DNA from: an uncultured Ruminococcus sp.
GTDB taxonomy: Bacteria; Bacillota; Clostridia; Oscillospirales; Ruminococcaceae
Direction of reading: 5' to 3'
DNA: 64,000 bases
NCBI GenBank assembly: GCA_947566125.1
Contig: CANOIR010000002.1
Span: forward strand, 31,837 to 95,836
This document shows, piece by piece, positions 26,974 to 36,770 of this stretch (positions are counted from its first letter, which is position 1; the number at the start of each line of letters is the position of its first letter). Below the pieces are notes generated by a model. It was not told where the DNA came from. It searched no databases and was given only the letters and a program-made list of their open reading frames with translations. The position numbers and the translations under genes are program-made.

Positions 26974-27891
26974 TTATCTAAGACTTATTTTTCTAAGCAC
27001 CTCTTCAAAATAATCTGGCAAGGTACTTGTAAATTCCATATATTCATGGCTTGTAGGATGAATAAACCCAAGTCGTGCAGCATGAAGGCACTGACCATCA
27101 ATTCCCTTAAACGGTTTTCCATAAACATCATCACCAAGTATAGGATGGCCTATGCTTGAAAGATGAACACGTATCTGATGAGTACGGCCTGTTTCCAATC
27201 GAAGCTTTAAATAAGAATAACCTTTATATTCTTCTAATACTTCATAATGCGTAATTGCTGGTTTACTATTTTTATAAGTAACCGCCATCTTCTTTCTGTC
27301 AACAGGATGACGTCCTATTGGAGTATTTATTGTTCCAGACTGATCTTTCATATGACCAATACATACAGCATGATATTCTCTTGTGAATGTATGCGCTTCG
27401 ATCTGAGCCGAAAGTCCAATATGAGCAGCATCATTCTTAGCAACCATGAGCAAACCGCTTGTAAGCTTATCTATCCTATGTACAATTCCAGGACGTATAA
27501 CACCATTTATACCTGAAAGTCTATCACCACAATGATATAAAAGTGCATGAACAAGCGTGCCTGTATAATTACCAGGTGCCGGATGAACGACCATTCCTTT
27601 TGGTTTATTAACCACCAAAAGATCATCATCTTCATAAATTATGTCAATAGGAATATTTTCAGGTACAATTTCTAAAGGAATAGGTTCTGGCATTTCAATA
27701 GTTACAGTTTTGCCAACATCAACCCTGTAGTTTTTATTAACAGGATTCCCATCAACCAAAACCTTTTGTTCCTTGATACATGACTGAACAGCAGAACGTG
27801 TAAGTCCAAGTGTTGCCTGAAGAGAAAGCCATTTATCCAACCGCTCACCAGACGCTTCTTTTGGAATAGTCAGGGTTATGAGGTCAGGCAT
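26974..27891 (-). CDS. RluD-family pseudouridine synthase
   Basis: A 305-residue large-subunit rRNA (or tRNA) pseudouridine synthase. An N-terminal S4 domain (GERLDKWLSLQATLGLTRSAVQSCIKEQKVLVDG) is followed by the catalytic domain with the Asp in VHRIDKLTSGLLMVAKN near residue 139 and the GRTHQIRVHLSSIGHPILGD motif. It resembles Firmicutes YlyB, which likewise follows lspA. Its start overlaps lspA by 8 bases. Confidence 0.95.
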   Translation of the reverse strand: MPDLITLTIPKEASGERLDKWLSLQATLGLTRSAVQSCIKEQKVLVDGNPVNKNYRVDVGKTVTIEMPEPIPLEIVPENIPIDIIYEDDDLLVVNKPKGMVVHPAPGNYTGTLVHALLYHCGDRLSGINGVIRPGIVHRIDKLTSGLLMVAKNDAAHIGLSAQIEAHTFTREYHAVCIGHMKDQSGTINTPIGRHPVDRKKMAVTYKNSKPAITHYEVLEEYKGYSYLKLRLETGRTHQIRVHLSSIGHPILGDDVYGKPFKGIDGQCLHAARLGFIHPTSHEYMEFTSTLPDYFEEVLRKISLR

Positions 27892-28417
27892 TTTCCCTTT
27901 CCTCCTCTTTTTCTGGTGAACTATCTGCTATGTTTTTATTATTTGAATTATTTTTTTGCGTATCACTAAAAAGTACGTAAAAAATAAACAGTACAATTCC
28001 TATAACAACACAGCAATCAGCAAAATTAAATATTGCAAAGTGAAAAAGTTTTACTTCAATGTAATCTATAACACGGCCATCACGGAATATTCTATCTATG
28101 AGGTTTCCTATTCCACCTGCAAAAATTAAGGAAAGACTTATGCTTAAGAGTTTTGAATGGTTTCTATAATGAATTATTCCCCAAAGGCAAATCAATAACA
28201 TAACGCTTACTATACCTATAAGAAACCATCTCATTCCTGCAAAGCTTCCAAAGACTGCACCGTTATTCTCAAGATAAGTAAGATCAAGTATTTCAAAATT
28301 GCCTATATGAAAAAATGGAATAGTCCCCTGTTCCTGCAATATTCCCACAGCCCATAATTTTATAAGCTGATCGATGCCTATAAGAATTGCAGCAGCAATT
28401 AGAGAAAAAATAAGCAA
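27884..28417 (-). CDS. lspA: LspA, signal peptidase II
   Basis: Membrane aspartyl protease that cuts prolipoproteins after diacylglyceryl modification; the window's own lipoprotein (2179-3225) would be a client. It has four hydrophobic segments. The catalytic Asp residues are in GGIGNLIDRIFRDGRVIDYIEV and FNFADCCVVIG. It has a charged, Ser/Glu/Asn-rich cytoplasmic tail of about 30 residues, longer than usual. The likely start is TTG at 28417, with AGGAG 5 bases upstream; in-frame ATGs at 28435 and 28444 lack a ribosome-binding site. Confidence 0.93.
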   Translation of the reverse strand: MLIFSLIAAAILIGIDQLIKLWAVGILQEQGTIPFFHIGNFEILDLTYLENNGAVFGSFAGMRWFLIGIVSVMLLICLWGIIHYRNHSKLLSISLSLIFAGGIGNLIDRIFRDGRVIDYIEVKLFHFAIFNFADCCVVIGIVLFIFYVLFSDTQKNNSNNKNIADSSPEKEEERENA

Positions 28418-28515
28418 ATTTATCTCCTTTCTCATTAACAGCAATACAGCAAAATTATATTTAAATTTATCTTATGATTTTACCTAAAAACATCTGCTAT
28501 ACTGCATTAAGATTA

Positions 28516-28540
28516 CAGCCTGCCGAAAAACGACAGGCTG
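28516..28540 (-). terminator. Hairpin after ileS
   Basis: CAGCCTG and CAGGCTG form a 7-bp GC-rich stem, with further CG pairs in the loop, about 12 bases beyond the ileS stop. The T-run is poor on the minus strand (TAATCTT), so termination may be weak. Confidence 0.55.
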
Positions 28541-28551
28541 TTTAATTCTTA

Positions 28552-31326
28552 TTACTTTACTACGCCTGCACAACGTGCGCAAAGTGTCTTATGATTTGGA
28601 TCAGTACCTACACTTGTAGAATAGATCCAGCAACGTTCACACTTTTCACCTTCAGCCTTAGTTACAGTATATACAACCTCTTCAGCATCAGAACGAGTAA
28701 TTGTTACAGAAGATACAATCAGTATAGTCTTTAAAAGTTCTGAATCATTAGACAGTATTTCATATGAAACATCATCAGCTATAGCAATTGTAACAGAAGC
28801 TTCAAGAGATTTACCGATAAGCTTTTCATTACGCTTTTCTTCAAGAACCTTATTTACATCCATACGTGTCTGATAAATCAAATTCCATTTAGTAGTAAAT
28901 TCATCAGAAGCAGTAAGTCCAGACTTCTTAGGCATATCATTCATAAATACGCTTTCAGTATTATCAGTAGAAGAATGCGGCATAAAACTCCATATTTCTT
29001 CAGCAGTAAATGAAAGAATAGGAGCGATCATGCGTGTAATAGCACTGAGTATACGATATATAGCAGTCTGTGCAGCACGTCTTGCAACAGAATCAATTGG
29101 CTCACAGTAAAGTCTATCCTTAATTATATCAAGATAGAAGTTGGACATATCAGTTGTGCAGAAATTATGAATACTATGGAAAACAACATGGAAATCAAAG
29201 GAGTTATAACCATTTTCTACTTTATCCATAAGTGCATCAAGTTTTATGAGAGCCCAACGGTCAATTTCTTGAAGTTCATCATTAGATACACAATCAGTAT
29301 CAGGATTAAATCCATCTCCATTGCCAAGATTACCAAGAATATAACGTGCAGTATTTCTGATTTTCTTATAAGCATCGGAGAGCTGCTTTAAGATTTCATT
29401 AGAAATTCTAATATCAGAATGATAGTCTGAAGACGCAACCCAAAGTCTTAAAATATCTGCACCATATTGATTTATAATTTCATCAGGCATAATACCATTT
29501 CCAAGTGACTTGGATTGTTTTCTGCCTTCTCCATCAACTACCCATCCGTGAGTACATACAGCTTTATAAGGTGCAGCACCTTTGTATACAACTGATGTAA
29601 GGAGTGATGACTGGAACCAACCTCTATACTGGTCGGCACCTTCAAGGTAAAGATCAGCCGGCCAGCTAAGACAATCATACTGTTCCATAACAGCACTGTG
29701 AGAAACACCACTGTCAAACCATACGTCCATGATGTCATATTCTTTGGTGAATTTGCCGCATCCGCATTCACATTTTACATCAGGTGAAATAAATTCGTCT
29801 GCTTCTTTTGTCCACCATGCGTCAGCACCTTCTTTACGGAAGAGGTCAGCTATATTTTTAATAGTTTTGTCATTTACAATAGGCTTGCCGCAATCTGCAC
29901 AGTAAATAATCGGGATAGGAACACCCCATGTACGCTGACGTGAAATACACCAGTCACTTCTGTCACGAACCATACCTTTTATACGGTCTTCACCCCAGCC
30001 AGGTATCCATTTAACACCTTCAATAGCCTTAACAGCCTCATCTTTAAAGTCATTTACAGAGCAGAACCACTGTTCGGTTGCACGATAAATTATAGGCTTA
30101 TGGCATCTCCAGCAGTGCGGATACTGATGGACGATCTTCTCAGTAGCAAGCATTGCACCGAGTTCGGTGAGTTTAGCGGCAATGGCTTTATTAGCTTCAT
30201 CAGTATTAAGACCTGCAAATTCTCCAGCTTCTTCAGTCTGAAGACCCTTTGCATCAACACATACGATAATTCCAATATCATCATAGTTCTTGCAAACTTC
30301 AAAGTCCTCAACACCATAACCAGGAGCAGTATGAACGCAGCCAGTACCGCTTTCAAGAGTAACATGATCTCCAACAATAACTTTAGAAATTCTATCATAA
30401 AGCGGATGCTTTGTTATAATATTTTCAAGGTCACGTCCAAAGAACGAACCTACTGTTTCATAATCAGTAATGCCAGCTGCCTTCATAGTTGAAGCAACAA
30501 GTTCAAGAGCCATGCAATAATATTCATCACCGACTTTAACAAGTGTATATTCATAATCAGGACCAACACAAATTGCAAGGTTGCCAGGAATTGTCCATGT
30601 AGTAGTAGTCCAAATTACAAAGAACACTTTATCAAGAGGAATATTAAATGAACTAAATACACCCTTGTCATCTGTTACATTAAACTTAACATAAATAGAA
30701 TAGCACGGATCATTTTCATATTCAATTTCAGCTTCTGCAAGAGCAGTATTACAATCTGGACACCAATAAACAGGCTTAAGACCTTTATACATATAGCCTC
30801 TTTTAGCCATTTCGCCGAATACTTCAACCTGTCGTGCTTCATATTCAGGCTTAAGTGTCAAGTACGGGTCGCAATAATGACCAAGACTTCCCAGACGCTT
30901 AAACTGTTTCATTTGATTCTGAACATGTGACATTGCAAAGTTTTTGCAGTGACGTCTTAACTCTACAGGCGAAATAGCATTTTTATCAGCACCATTTGCT
31001 TTGAGAGCCTTGAGTTCAATGGGCAAACCGTGTGTATCCCAACCTGGAACATATGGGGCACAATAACCATTCATGTTCTTTTGCTTTATAATAATATCCT
31101 TAAGTGTCTTGTTAAGAGCTGTACCAAGATGTATCTCACCATTTGCATATGGTGGACCATCATGCAAAATGAACTTAGGCTTGCCTTCATTTCTTGTAAT
31201 CATCTTTTCATAAAGGTCAGAATCTTCCCATTTCTGAAGAATATCCGGTTCCCTTTTAGGAAGATTGCCACGCATAGGGAAATTTGTTTTAGGTAAATTT
31301 AAGGTCGTATTATAATCCTGTGCCAT
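28552..31326 (-). CDS. ileS: Isoleucyl-tRNA synthetase
   Basis: Class I aminoacyl-tRNA synthetase charging tRNA-Ile, with an editing domain that removes valine. Motifs: PPYANGEIHLGTALNK (HIGH box) near residue 55; GWDTHGLPIE; the editing domain around 200-390; KQSKSLGN (KMSKS box); and a C-terminal zinc motif CERCWIYS...CARC. About 924 residues from ATG 31326 (MAQDYNTTLNLPKTNFPMRGNLP), the start expected from the family. The open frame extends to TTG/ATG at 31377/31374, and an AGGAGGG lies inside that extension, so the true start is not certain. There is no T-box leader. Confidence 0.95.
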   Translation of the reverse strand: MAQDYNTTLNLPKTNFPMRGNLPKREPDILQKWEDSDLYEKMITRNEGKPKFILHDGPPYANGEIHLGTALNKTLKDIIIKQKNMNGYCAPYVPGWDTHGLPIELKALKANGADKNAISPVELRRHCKNFAMSHVQNQMKQFKRLGSLGHYCDPYLTLKPEYEARQVEVFGEMAKRGYMYKGLKPVYWCPDCNTALAEAEIEYENDPCYSIYVKFNVTDDKGVFSSFNIPLDKVFFVIWTTTTWTIPGNLAICVGPDYEYTLVKVGDEYYCMALELVASTMKAAGITDYETVGSFFGRDLENIITKHPLYDRISKVIVGDHVTLESGTGCVHTAPGYGVEDFEVCKNYDDIGIIVCVDAKGLQTEEAGEFAGLNTDEANKAIAAKLTELGAMLATEKIVHQYPHCWRCHKPIIYRATEQWFCSVNDFKDEAVKAIEGVKWIPGWGEDRIKGMVRDRSDWCISRQRTWGVPIPIIYCADCGKPIVNDKTIKNIADLFRKEGADAWWTKEADEFISPDVKCECGCGKFTKEYDIMDVWFDSGVSHSAVMEQYDCLSWPADLYLEGADQYRGWFQSSLLTSVVYKGAAPYKAVCTHGWVVDGEGRKQSKSLGNGIMPDEIINQYGADILRLWVASSDYHSDIRISNEILKQLSDAYKKIRNTARYILGNLGNGDGFNPDTDCVSNDELQEIDRWALIKLDALMDKVENGYNSFDFHVVFHSIHNFCTTDMSNFYLDIIKDRLYCEPIDSVARRAAQTAIYRILSAITRMIAPILSFTAEEIWSFMPHSSTDNTESVFMNDMPKKSGLTASDEFTTKWNLIYQTRMDVNKVLEEKRNEKLIGKSLEASVTIAIADDVSYEILSNDSELLKTILIVSSVTITRSDAEEVVYTVTKAEGEKCERCWIYSTSVGTDPNHKTLCARCAGVVK

Positions 31327-31385
31327 ATCTATCGAATCGGTTTCACGCCAAAAGCGAGAAACCCTCCTTTCCATCAAAAATGTTA

Positions 31386-32051
31386 TTAGTCTTCCTCATC
31401 AATGAAACTGCGTTCATATGCACCTTGAATAGTCTTTGCAGAAAACTGTGTGGTTGCAAATGGATCGCTCTTTGACGGAGAAGCTGTAATAGTTTCTTCT
31501 TTTTCATCTTCATCTAATATCTTAGATGATACACTTGCTGCACTGCTGTAATCAGCTGCAAAATCTAAATCATCCTCTTCTGGCATTGCAGAAAGAACTT
31601 CCAAATGTTCCTTGTACATATCGAAAAGAGCCTTTTTAAAATCTGCCACTTTCTTTCTTGCATCTACAAGCTGCTCATGAGCTGCTGCAACTTCTTCCTG
31701 ATTCTTTTTCAAAAGTGCATCATGCTGAATTGTAACCTCATCCATCATTTCATCAGCCTTTCTCTTGGCTTCTGCAATGATTTCATCAGCACGTTCATTA
31801 GCTTCTGCTATTATCTGATGACCCTGACGCTGGGCACCAAGAAGTGCATCTTTAAGTGCGTCTTCATCACGCATATACTCACGAACTTTGTCAGCTAAAA
31901 CCTGAAGTTTGTTATTGCTATCTTCAAGTTCCTGCTGATTCAATTCAAGTTCATGTTCAAGCTGAGTAAGGAATTCATCAATATCCTCCTGCTTGTAACC
32001 AAAAGCTGCTTTTTCAAATCGAAGCTCATGAATATCGTTTGCCGTAATCAT
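31386..32051 (-). CDS. divIVA: DivIVA-domain protein
   Basis: A coiled-coil membrane-curvature protein that marks cell poles and division sites. The N-terminal DivIVA lipid-binding segment (TANDIHELRFEKAAFGYKQEDIDEFL) is followed by a long heptad-patterned coiled coil (about 30-150) and an acidic, variable C-terminus. It has 221 residues. It belongs to the conserved yggS-sepF-ylmH-divIVA-ileS division cluster and lies 14 bases after ylmH. Confidence 0.93.
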   Translation of the reverse strand: MITANDIHELRFEKAAFGYKQEDIDEFLTQLEHELELNQQELEDSNNKLQVLADKVREYMRDEDALKDALLGAQRQGHQIIAEANERADEIIAEAKRKADEMMDEVTIQHDALLKKNQEEVAAAHEQLVDARKKVADFKKALFDMYKEHLEVLSAMPEEDDLDFAADYSSAASVSSKILDEDEKEETITASPSKSDPFATTQFSAKTIQGAYERSFIDEED

Positions 32052-32065
32052 AATTTATCCACCTT

Positions 32066-32824
32066 TCAATGATATTGTTCAATCAATATATGAAGTCTTC
32101 CTTTTTTAGAAAGACCTATTACCGTTTTTAATCTAAATTTGCCGAAACCTTTAACTACAAAAACGTCACCTTCGGCAAGCTTTATTGAAGATGAAGTTAC
32201 TTCTTCATAATTTAACTGAATTCTTCCTTGTTGAATCATTTTAACGGTTTTCTCACGACTTTCTTTTATACTAAGTGCCGCAATAGAATCTATTCTTAGA
32301 GATGAAACTGTTCCGTTGATTTCCTGGAAATTCTGCTGTAAAGGCATATTAAAAGTTTCCTCATCTGTTACCTTTACACCGCAGCGTCCGACTTTGGTAA
32401 TTTCTCTTAACAATGGAACAATAGTATCTGTAACTATTGCCTGTGTTTTATTTTCACCTATTATTATATCGCCAACTGTTTCTCTTTGAATACCACAGGA
32501 CATAAATGCTCCAAGAAAATCTCTGTGTGAAAGTTTATTGTTGCTGCGATATTTATAAGTTAGACAAACAATAGGTACAGATGCCATATCAGGTTCTTCC
32601 CATTCAGGAAATATGCAGCAAATCTTTCTATGAGCATTTTCGTATCCACCCCAAAAAACTACATTTACATCAGTTCTGTTTTTTAAAGCTTTTTCAGCAA
32701 TAAAGAGCTGCCGCTCATCTAAGAAGCGTGAGAAGCAGCCCATGCAATTACGTTCCGCTCGATCAACCAAATCCTGCAAATGTGCTATAAGGACACGATC
32801 TTCTTGAGAATCTGAAAAACTCAT
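32066..32824 (-). CDS. YlmH-type S4 RNA-binding protein
   Basis: A 252-residue YlmH-family protein. The N-terminal YlmH domain (about 10-170) has CFSRFLDERQLFIAE and the C-terminal S4 domain has SLRIDSIAALSIKESREKTVKMIQQGRIQLNYEEVT. YlmH has been linked in recent work to rescue of stalled 50S ribosomes, and it sits in the division cluster. It is encoded 7 bases after sepF. Confidence 0.93.
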   Translation of the reverse strand: MSFSDSQEDRVLIAHLQDLVDRAERNCMGCFSRFLDERQLFIAEKALKNRTDVNVVFWGGYENAHRKICCIFPEWEEPDMASVPIVCLTYKYRSNNKLSHRDFLGAFMSCGIQRETVGDIIIGENKTQAIVTDTIVPLLREITKVGRCGVKVTDEETFNMPLQQNFQEINGTVSSLRIDSIAALSIKESREKTVKMIQQGRIQLNYEEVTSSSIKLAEGDVFVVKGFGKFRLKTVIGLSKKGRLHILIEQYH

Positions 32825-32831
32825 TAGACGA

Positions 32832-33395
32832 TTAAAGAATAGATGCCCCGGTTATGTTGTCAGTAACTGTTGAATATGGCTTTCCAAGTTCACTTACAAG
32901 CTGATCAACAAGTCCTACATCATGAGGAGTTATGATATATGTTTCATTAGCAATAGGCTTAAGATTACCATTCATTGCATAAGCTACGCCAATGAGGAAA
33001 TCAATGATTCTTCTTCTTACAGCCTCTGTTGCATCTTCAAGAACGAGAACAACTGTTCTGCCGCCCATGAGATGATCTGCAATTTTCTTTGCATCTGTAT
33101 ATTCAGTAGGCTTTACCAAAATTACCTGTAGAGTAGGAGATGAAAAACTGTTTTGACGTGAAGTCGAAACACTTGAAACAGGCTTTGAAGCTGAGTACGT
33201 ACTCTTACGTTCTTCATGCTGACCAGTATAGCTGCTGGCAGAACGTATGCTGCCGCTTGTTGTAGTACTGCTTACAGGCGATGAATACGAACTTTCGCTC
33301 TTTGCTGGTTCTTCTGTAGTTTGCTTAACATCATCGTTCTCGTCAATAACATCTGTAGGAACAAAGAAATCCTTCAAATTATTCAATAAACTCAT
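32832..33395 (-). CDS. sepF: SepF, cell division protein
   Basis: FtsZ-membrane tether of Gram-positive bacteria, 187 residues. An N-terminal amphipathic segment (MSLLNNLKDFF) is followed by a Ser/Thr-rich disordered linker (about 25-85) and the SepF/DUF552 core with VILVKPTEYTDAKKIADHLMGGRTVVLVLE and IDFLIGVAYAMNG. The linker is longer and more Ser-rich than in B. subtilis. An 8-bp inverted repeat (TCCGCACT/AGTGCGGA, 33411-33447) lies just ahead of its ribosome-binding site. Confidence 0.95.
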   Translation of the reverse strand: MSLLNNLKDFFVPTDVIDENDDVKQTTEEPAKSESSYSSPVSSTTTSGSIRSASSYTGQHEERKSTYSASKPVSSVSTSRQNSFSSPTLQVILVKPTEYTDAKKIADHLMGGRTVVLVLEDATEAVRRRIIDFLIGVAYAMNGNLKPIANETYIITPHDVGLVDQLVSELGKPYSTVTDNITGASIL

Positions 33396-33498
33396 TATAC
33401 TACTCCATTCTCCGCACTTTTATATTTAGCTGAATGAACAGTGCGGACCATATTCAGCCAAGCCGTATATCAAATCGGCTTTAAAGGTTCTTTATTTT

Positions 33499-34194
33499 TT
33501 ATGCATAATTTCTTGCACCGAAAAGTGCAGTTCCTATCCGCACAAGAGTCGAACCATACTCGATCGCTTTTACATAATCTCCGGACATTCCCATAGACAA
33601 AATATCCATATCTATATTATCCATGTTTTTGGATGAAATGTCAAGATATAATTCTTGCATTTTATAAAGAAATTTTTCACTATTTTGAGAAGGCGGTATT
33701 GTCATCAAACCTTTAACATGAACATTCTTCATAACAGCAATTTCTGCAAGAAGCTGTTCAAGATTTTCCGGTGCAACACCGCTTTTGGATTCCTCTTCAC
33801 CGATATTGACTTCAATAAGCACATTTTGAATCTTTTTGATTTTTTCTGCTTGTTTATCAATTTCAGCTGCAAGTTTCAAACTGTCTACAGAATGAATAAG
33901 ATCCATATCATTTATAATATATTTAACCTTGTTAGTTTGTAAATGACCTATAAAATGAACTCTTGCAGAAGGATCATAAAAATCCTTTTTTGATTCATAT
34001 TCTTGTACACGATTTTCACCAAGAAGCTTTATTCCCAAAGATACTGCATGATTTACAGCCTCGGGAGTTACAGTTTTTGTAACCGCCATAAAATCTACAT
34101 TATCATCGACAGCTCGATATTTTGCCTTTGCTTCCGCAATTTCAGCATAAATATGCCGATAATTTTCAGAAATGTAATCAAAGTCTGTTTTCAT
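33499..34194 (-). CDS. YggS/PLPBP-family PLP-binding protein
   Basis: Pyridoxal-phosphate homeostasis protein of the alanine-racemase-like single-barrel fold, about 231 residues. The PLP lysine is in VDFMAVTKTVTPEAV near residue 35, IHFIGHLQTNKVK follows, and the phosphate-binding LSMGMSGDYVKAIEYGSTLVRIG is near the end. ATG 34194 is preceded by GGAGGTG at the end of the HlyD-like gene, so the two are coupled. It is the usual neighbour of sepF. Confidence 0.94.
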   Translation of the reverse strand: MKTDFDYISENYRHIYAEIAEAKAKYRAVDDNVDFMAVTKTVTPEAVNHAVSLGIKLLGENRVQEYESKKDFYDPSARVHFIGHLQTNKVKYIINDMDLIHSVDSLKLAAEIDKQAEKIKKIQNVLIEVNIGEEESKSGVAPENLEQLLAEIAVMKNVHVKGLMTIPPSQNSEKFLYKMQELYLDISSKNMDNIDMDILSMGMSGDYVKAIEYGSTLVRIGTALFGARNYA

Positions 34195-34195
34195 A

Positions 34196-35461
34196 TCAAT
34201 CAGCACCTCCGCTTGCATCAATTCCTTCTACTATAATAGAATCATAAAGCTGCAAATAATCACTGTCCTTATTTACATCCGAAAGAACATAATTATCGCC
34301 TTCATAAATTACATCAAGTTTGCGGAAAGAAACTTCCTCTCCATCTAATATATACACACCTCTGTAATTAACAAGTGTTGTAGTTACTTCACCTGTAAGT
34401 ACATTTGTAGTTTCTTCCGGAATATCTCGAAATCTTATAGCAGTTCTTGGAACTTTAATTCCATCATAATCACCTTTTACAACACGAACACGTTCTGTTC
34501 TGTGTTGTACGAAATCAGATGTCATATTTTCACTATAAAGAACAAGCATTGTTTCGTTGTCGCTATCGCCCGGACGAAGTTCTGTAACAGTAGCTTTTGT
34601 TGTTGCTGCTGAAGTTGAAAGATGAATGACCACACTGTCACCCACCTGAAAACCGATTTCAGTATTATCTATCATTCCAATCATATACCAGCCATAACTT
34701 GCAATGGTCTTGCCGATTATAGTATCGTTCTTAATGCTTTCGTCATTTGTCACTGCCACAATGTCTTGTTTTGTTATTGAATCCAAGTTTGCTATTGACA
34801 ACTTGTCCTCATATCCATCAGCATAGCTTACAAAATAAGCAGAATCATGTGATACTATTGTGTCAATAGGATTTTGCTGCTGAAGTTTAAGACTTGCGAT
34901 TTGATCTTCAATCATGGAAATTTGCTCAGTATAATTTGTTGTACCCTGGTTTATTACTATTTGATATGAACCTAAAGTAGTACGAAAATCTTCTTTAGAC
35001 TGATTCATACTATCAAGCTTTCCAAGATCTCTGTAATATGCTATCTGATTGTAATACTGAGAAACCTGATTTGAAAGCGATGATGGCTGAGCCATTTCGA
35101 GAATGCCTGGATTTGAAATTCTCTTTAAAATATCAAGTTCTTCTTCAAGAGATTCAATTTTTTGATTTTGTTCTATTGCAGAATTATTGCCATATATATT
35201 AGCAACAGCACCATCTCTGCAAACTTTACCGCCATCCGGTACATTATAACTTACACAGCCTTGTCCGTTGTAAGAGATCACTGATTCATCTCGGACATAT
35301 ACACCCTGAAATGTCGTTGAAAGCTCTGCTGACATAGGCACAGCAGTTTCTGTCTGATAGTTGGTATCAAGAAAATGATAGAAAATTGTGCCTATCATTG
35401 CCAGCACCGATAAAGACAAAAGAACAAGCAAAATATTTGTTAATGTGTTTTTCATAAGCAA
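34196..35461 (-). CDS. HlyD-like membrane-fusion-type protein
   Basis: A 421-residue protein with one N-terminal membrane segment (ILLVLLSLSVLAMIGTIFYHFL) and a large outside domain. That domain shows a lipoyl/barrel-sandwich-like half, a coiled-coil stretch (about 95-190) and a C-terminal beta region with VPRTAIRF, resembling HlyD-family adaptor folds. No transporter partner is encoded next to it. Proteins of this kind precede yggS-sepF in many clostridia, and their function is unknown to me. It ends at the yggS start and follows hfq by 5 bases. Confidence 0.75.
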   Translation of the reverse strand: MLMKNTLTNILLVLLSLSVLAMIGTIFYHFLDTNYQTETAVPMSAELSTTFQGVYVRDESVISYNGQGCVSYNVPDGGKVCRDGAVANIYGNNSAIEQNQKIESLEEELDILKRISNPGILEMAQPSSLSNQVSQYYNQIAYYRDLGKLDSMNQSKEDFRTTLGSYQIVINQGTTNYTEQISMIEDQIASLKLQQQNPIDTIVSHDSAYFVSYADGYEDKLSIANLDSITKQDIVAVTNDESIKNDTIIGKTIASYGWYMIGMIDNTEIGFQVGDSVVIHLSTSAATTKATVTELRPGDSDNETMLVLYSENMTSDFVQHRTERVRVVKGDYDGIKVPRTAIRFRDIPEETTNVLTGEVTTTLVNYRGVYILDGEEVSFRKLDVIYEGDNYVLSDVNKDSDYLQLYDSIIVEGIDASGGAD

Positions 35462-35466
35462 TTATT

Positions 35467-35697
35467 TTAGTCGTTGGAATCCAGTATTGCTATAGGTCTT
35501 ACTGGCTTCAATGTTGAGATTGCGTGTTTGTAGACAAGATTTTGAGTCCCTTCGCAATCAAGGATAATAACATAGCTGTCGAACCCTCGGACGATCCCTT
35601 TAAACTGAAAGCCGTTTGTCAGAATAATTGTAACCATTATTCTTTCTTTACGAGCTTGATTTAGGAACACATCCTGCAAATTCATCATTTTGTTCAT
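35467..35697 (-). CDS. hfq: Hfq RNA chaperone
   Basis: A hexameric Sm-like RNA chaperone, 76 residues from ATG 35697. The start is supported by AAAGGAG 8 bases upstream. Sm1 is [26 protein letters not shown] and Sm2 is [10 protein letters not shown]. The proximal-site motif is YKHAIS, typical of Gram-positive Hfq. The miaA-hfq arrangement is conserved. An extended -10 (TGATATAAT, 35811-35816) lies between it and miaA. Confidence 0.96.
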   Translation of the reverse strand: MNKMMNLQDVFLNQARKERIMVTIILTNGFQFKGIVRGFDSYVIILDCEGTQNLVYKHAISTLKPVRPIAILDSND

Positions 35698-35816
35698 ACA
35701 TATTGCTCCTTTCACTTTGACCTATTTGCAGCCACACTCAAAAGCACCTTAAAAATCAAGTTGACTTCGATGTGACGCTATATTTCTTCATACAAATAGA
35801 CCTATTCTATATTATA

Positions 35817-36767
35817 TCACAAAATTTTACTCTTGGCTATAACTTTAAGAGATTTTTCTTGAATTTTTTTCAAGTTGTCAGTTTTGTCCAAAATAATCCA
35901 TGATATATGTTCATTTTTCCTAAACCATGTAAGCTGACGCTTGGCATAATGACGTGTTTGATGTTTAATTTCATCTATGCAGGCATCAAGTTCTGATTTT
36001 TTTTCAAAATATGGTATAAGTTCCTTGTAACCTATTGCATTTGATGCTGTTTTCATGCCACCATTTTTCCAAACTTGATATGCCTCATCTACAAGTCCCA
36101 TCTCTACCATTTTATCCACACGAATGTTTATTCTATCATACAAATCATCACGATTTGCATAATTAAGTCCTATTATACATGATTTATACGGAGTTTCAAC
36201 AAGTTTGCTTTTTGCTTTATGAATACTGAACTTTTCTCCTGTATCAATACATACTTCCAATGCACGTACTACTCTCACAATATTATTTGGATGAATACCT
36301 TCTGCTGCTTCAGGATCTATCGACCTGAGTTTCTCATGAAGTGCATTCGCACCGTTTTCATTTGCAAAAGCCATGAGTTCATTTCTTAGCTTTGGATTTG
36401 TATGAGATTCAGAAAATCGTATATTTTCAAGCAGTGATGATACATAAAGTCCTGTTCCGCCTACAATTATTGACAGTTTATTTCTTTTGTGAATATCCCT
36501 TATAACATCTCCTGCAAGCTTTACATAATCCGCTACGCTAAACGAATCATTCATATCAAGAAATCCTATAAGATGATGCGGTACATTTTTCATTTCTTCT
36601 AAGGTTGGTTTTGCAGTTGCAATATCCATACCTTTATATATCTGCATCGAATCGACTGAAACTACTTCTCCATTATAATATTCTGCCAAAGAAACGCCAA
36701 GTGCAGTTTTTCCGGAAGCAGTTGGTCCCACAATAGCAAGTACAGGAATTTTTTCATCTGTTGTCAT
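35817..36767 (-). CDS. miaA: MiaA, tRNA dimethylallyltransferase
   Basis: Transfers a dimethylallyl group to A37 of tRNAs reading codons that start with U. MiaB, also in this window, then methylthiolates that base. The P-loop GPTASGKTALG is near residue 14, DSMQIYKGMDIATAKP near 40, and the tRNA-binding HQTRHYAKRQLTWFRK near 285. It has 316 residues. It is encoded 4 bases after mutL, in the common mutS-mutL-miaA-hfq order. Confidence 0.97.
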   Translation of the reverse strand: MTTDEKIPVLAIVGPTASGKTALGVSLAEYYNGEVVSVDSMQIYKGMDIATAKPTLEEMKNVPHHLIGFLDMNDSFSVADYVKLAGDVIRDIHKRNKLSIIVGGTGLYVSSLLENIRFSESHTNPKLRNELMAFANENGANALHEKLRSIDPEAAEGIHPNNIVRVVRALEVCIDTGEKFSIHKAKSKLVETPYKSCIIGLNYANRDDLYDRINIRVDKMVEMGLVDEAYQVWKNGGMKTASNAIGYKELIPYFEKKSELDACIDEIKHQTRHYAKRQLTWFRKNEHISWIILDKTDNLKKIQEKSLKVIAKSKIL

Positions 36768-36770
36768 TTT

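Noticed and set aside
31327..31385. A T-box riboswitch ahead of ileS, as is common in Firmicutes.
   Set aside because: Only about 60 bases separate the ends of divIVA and the likely ileS start, with no specifier stem or T-box motif.
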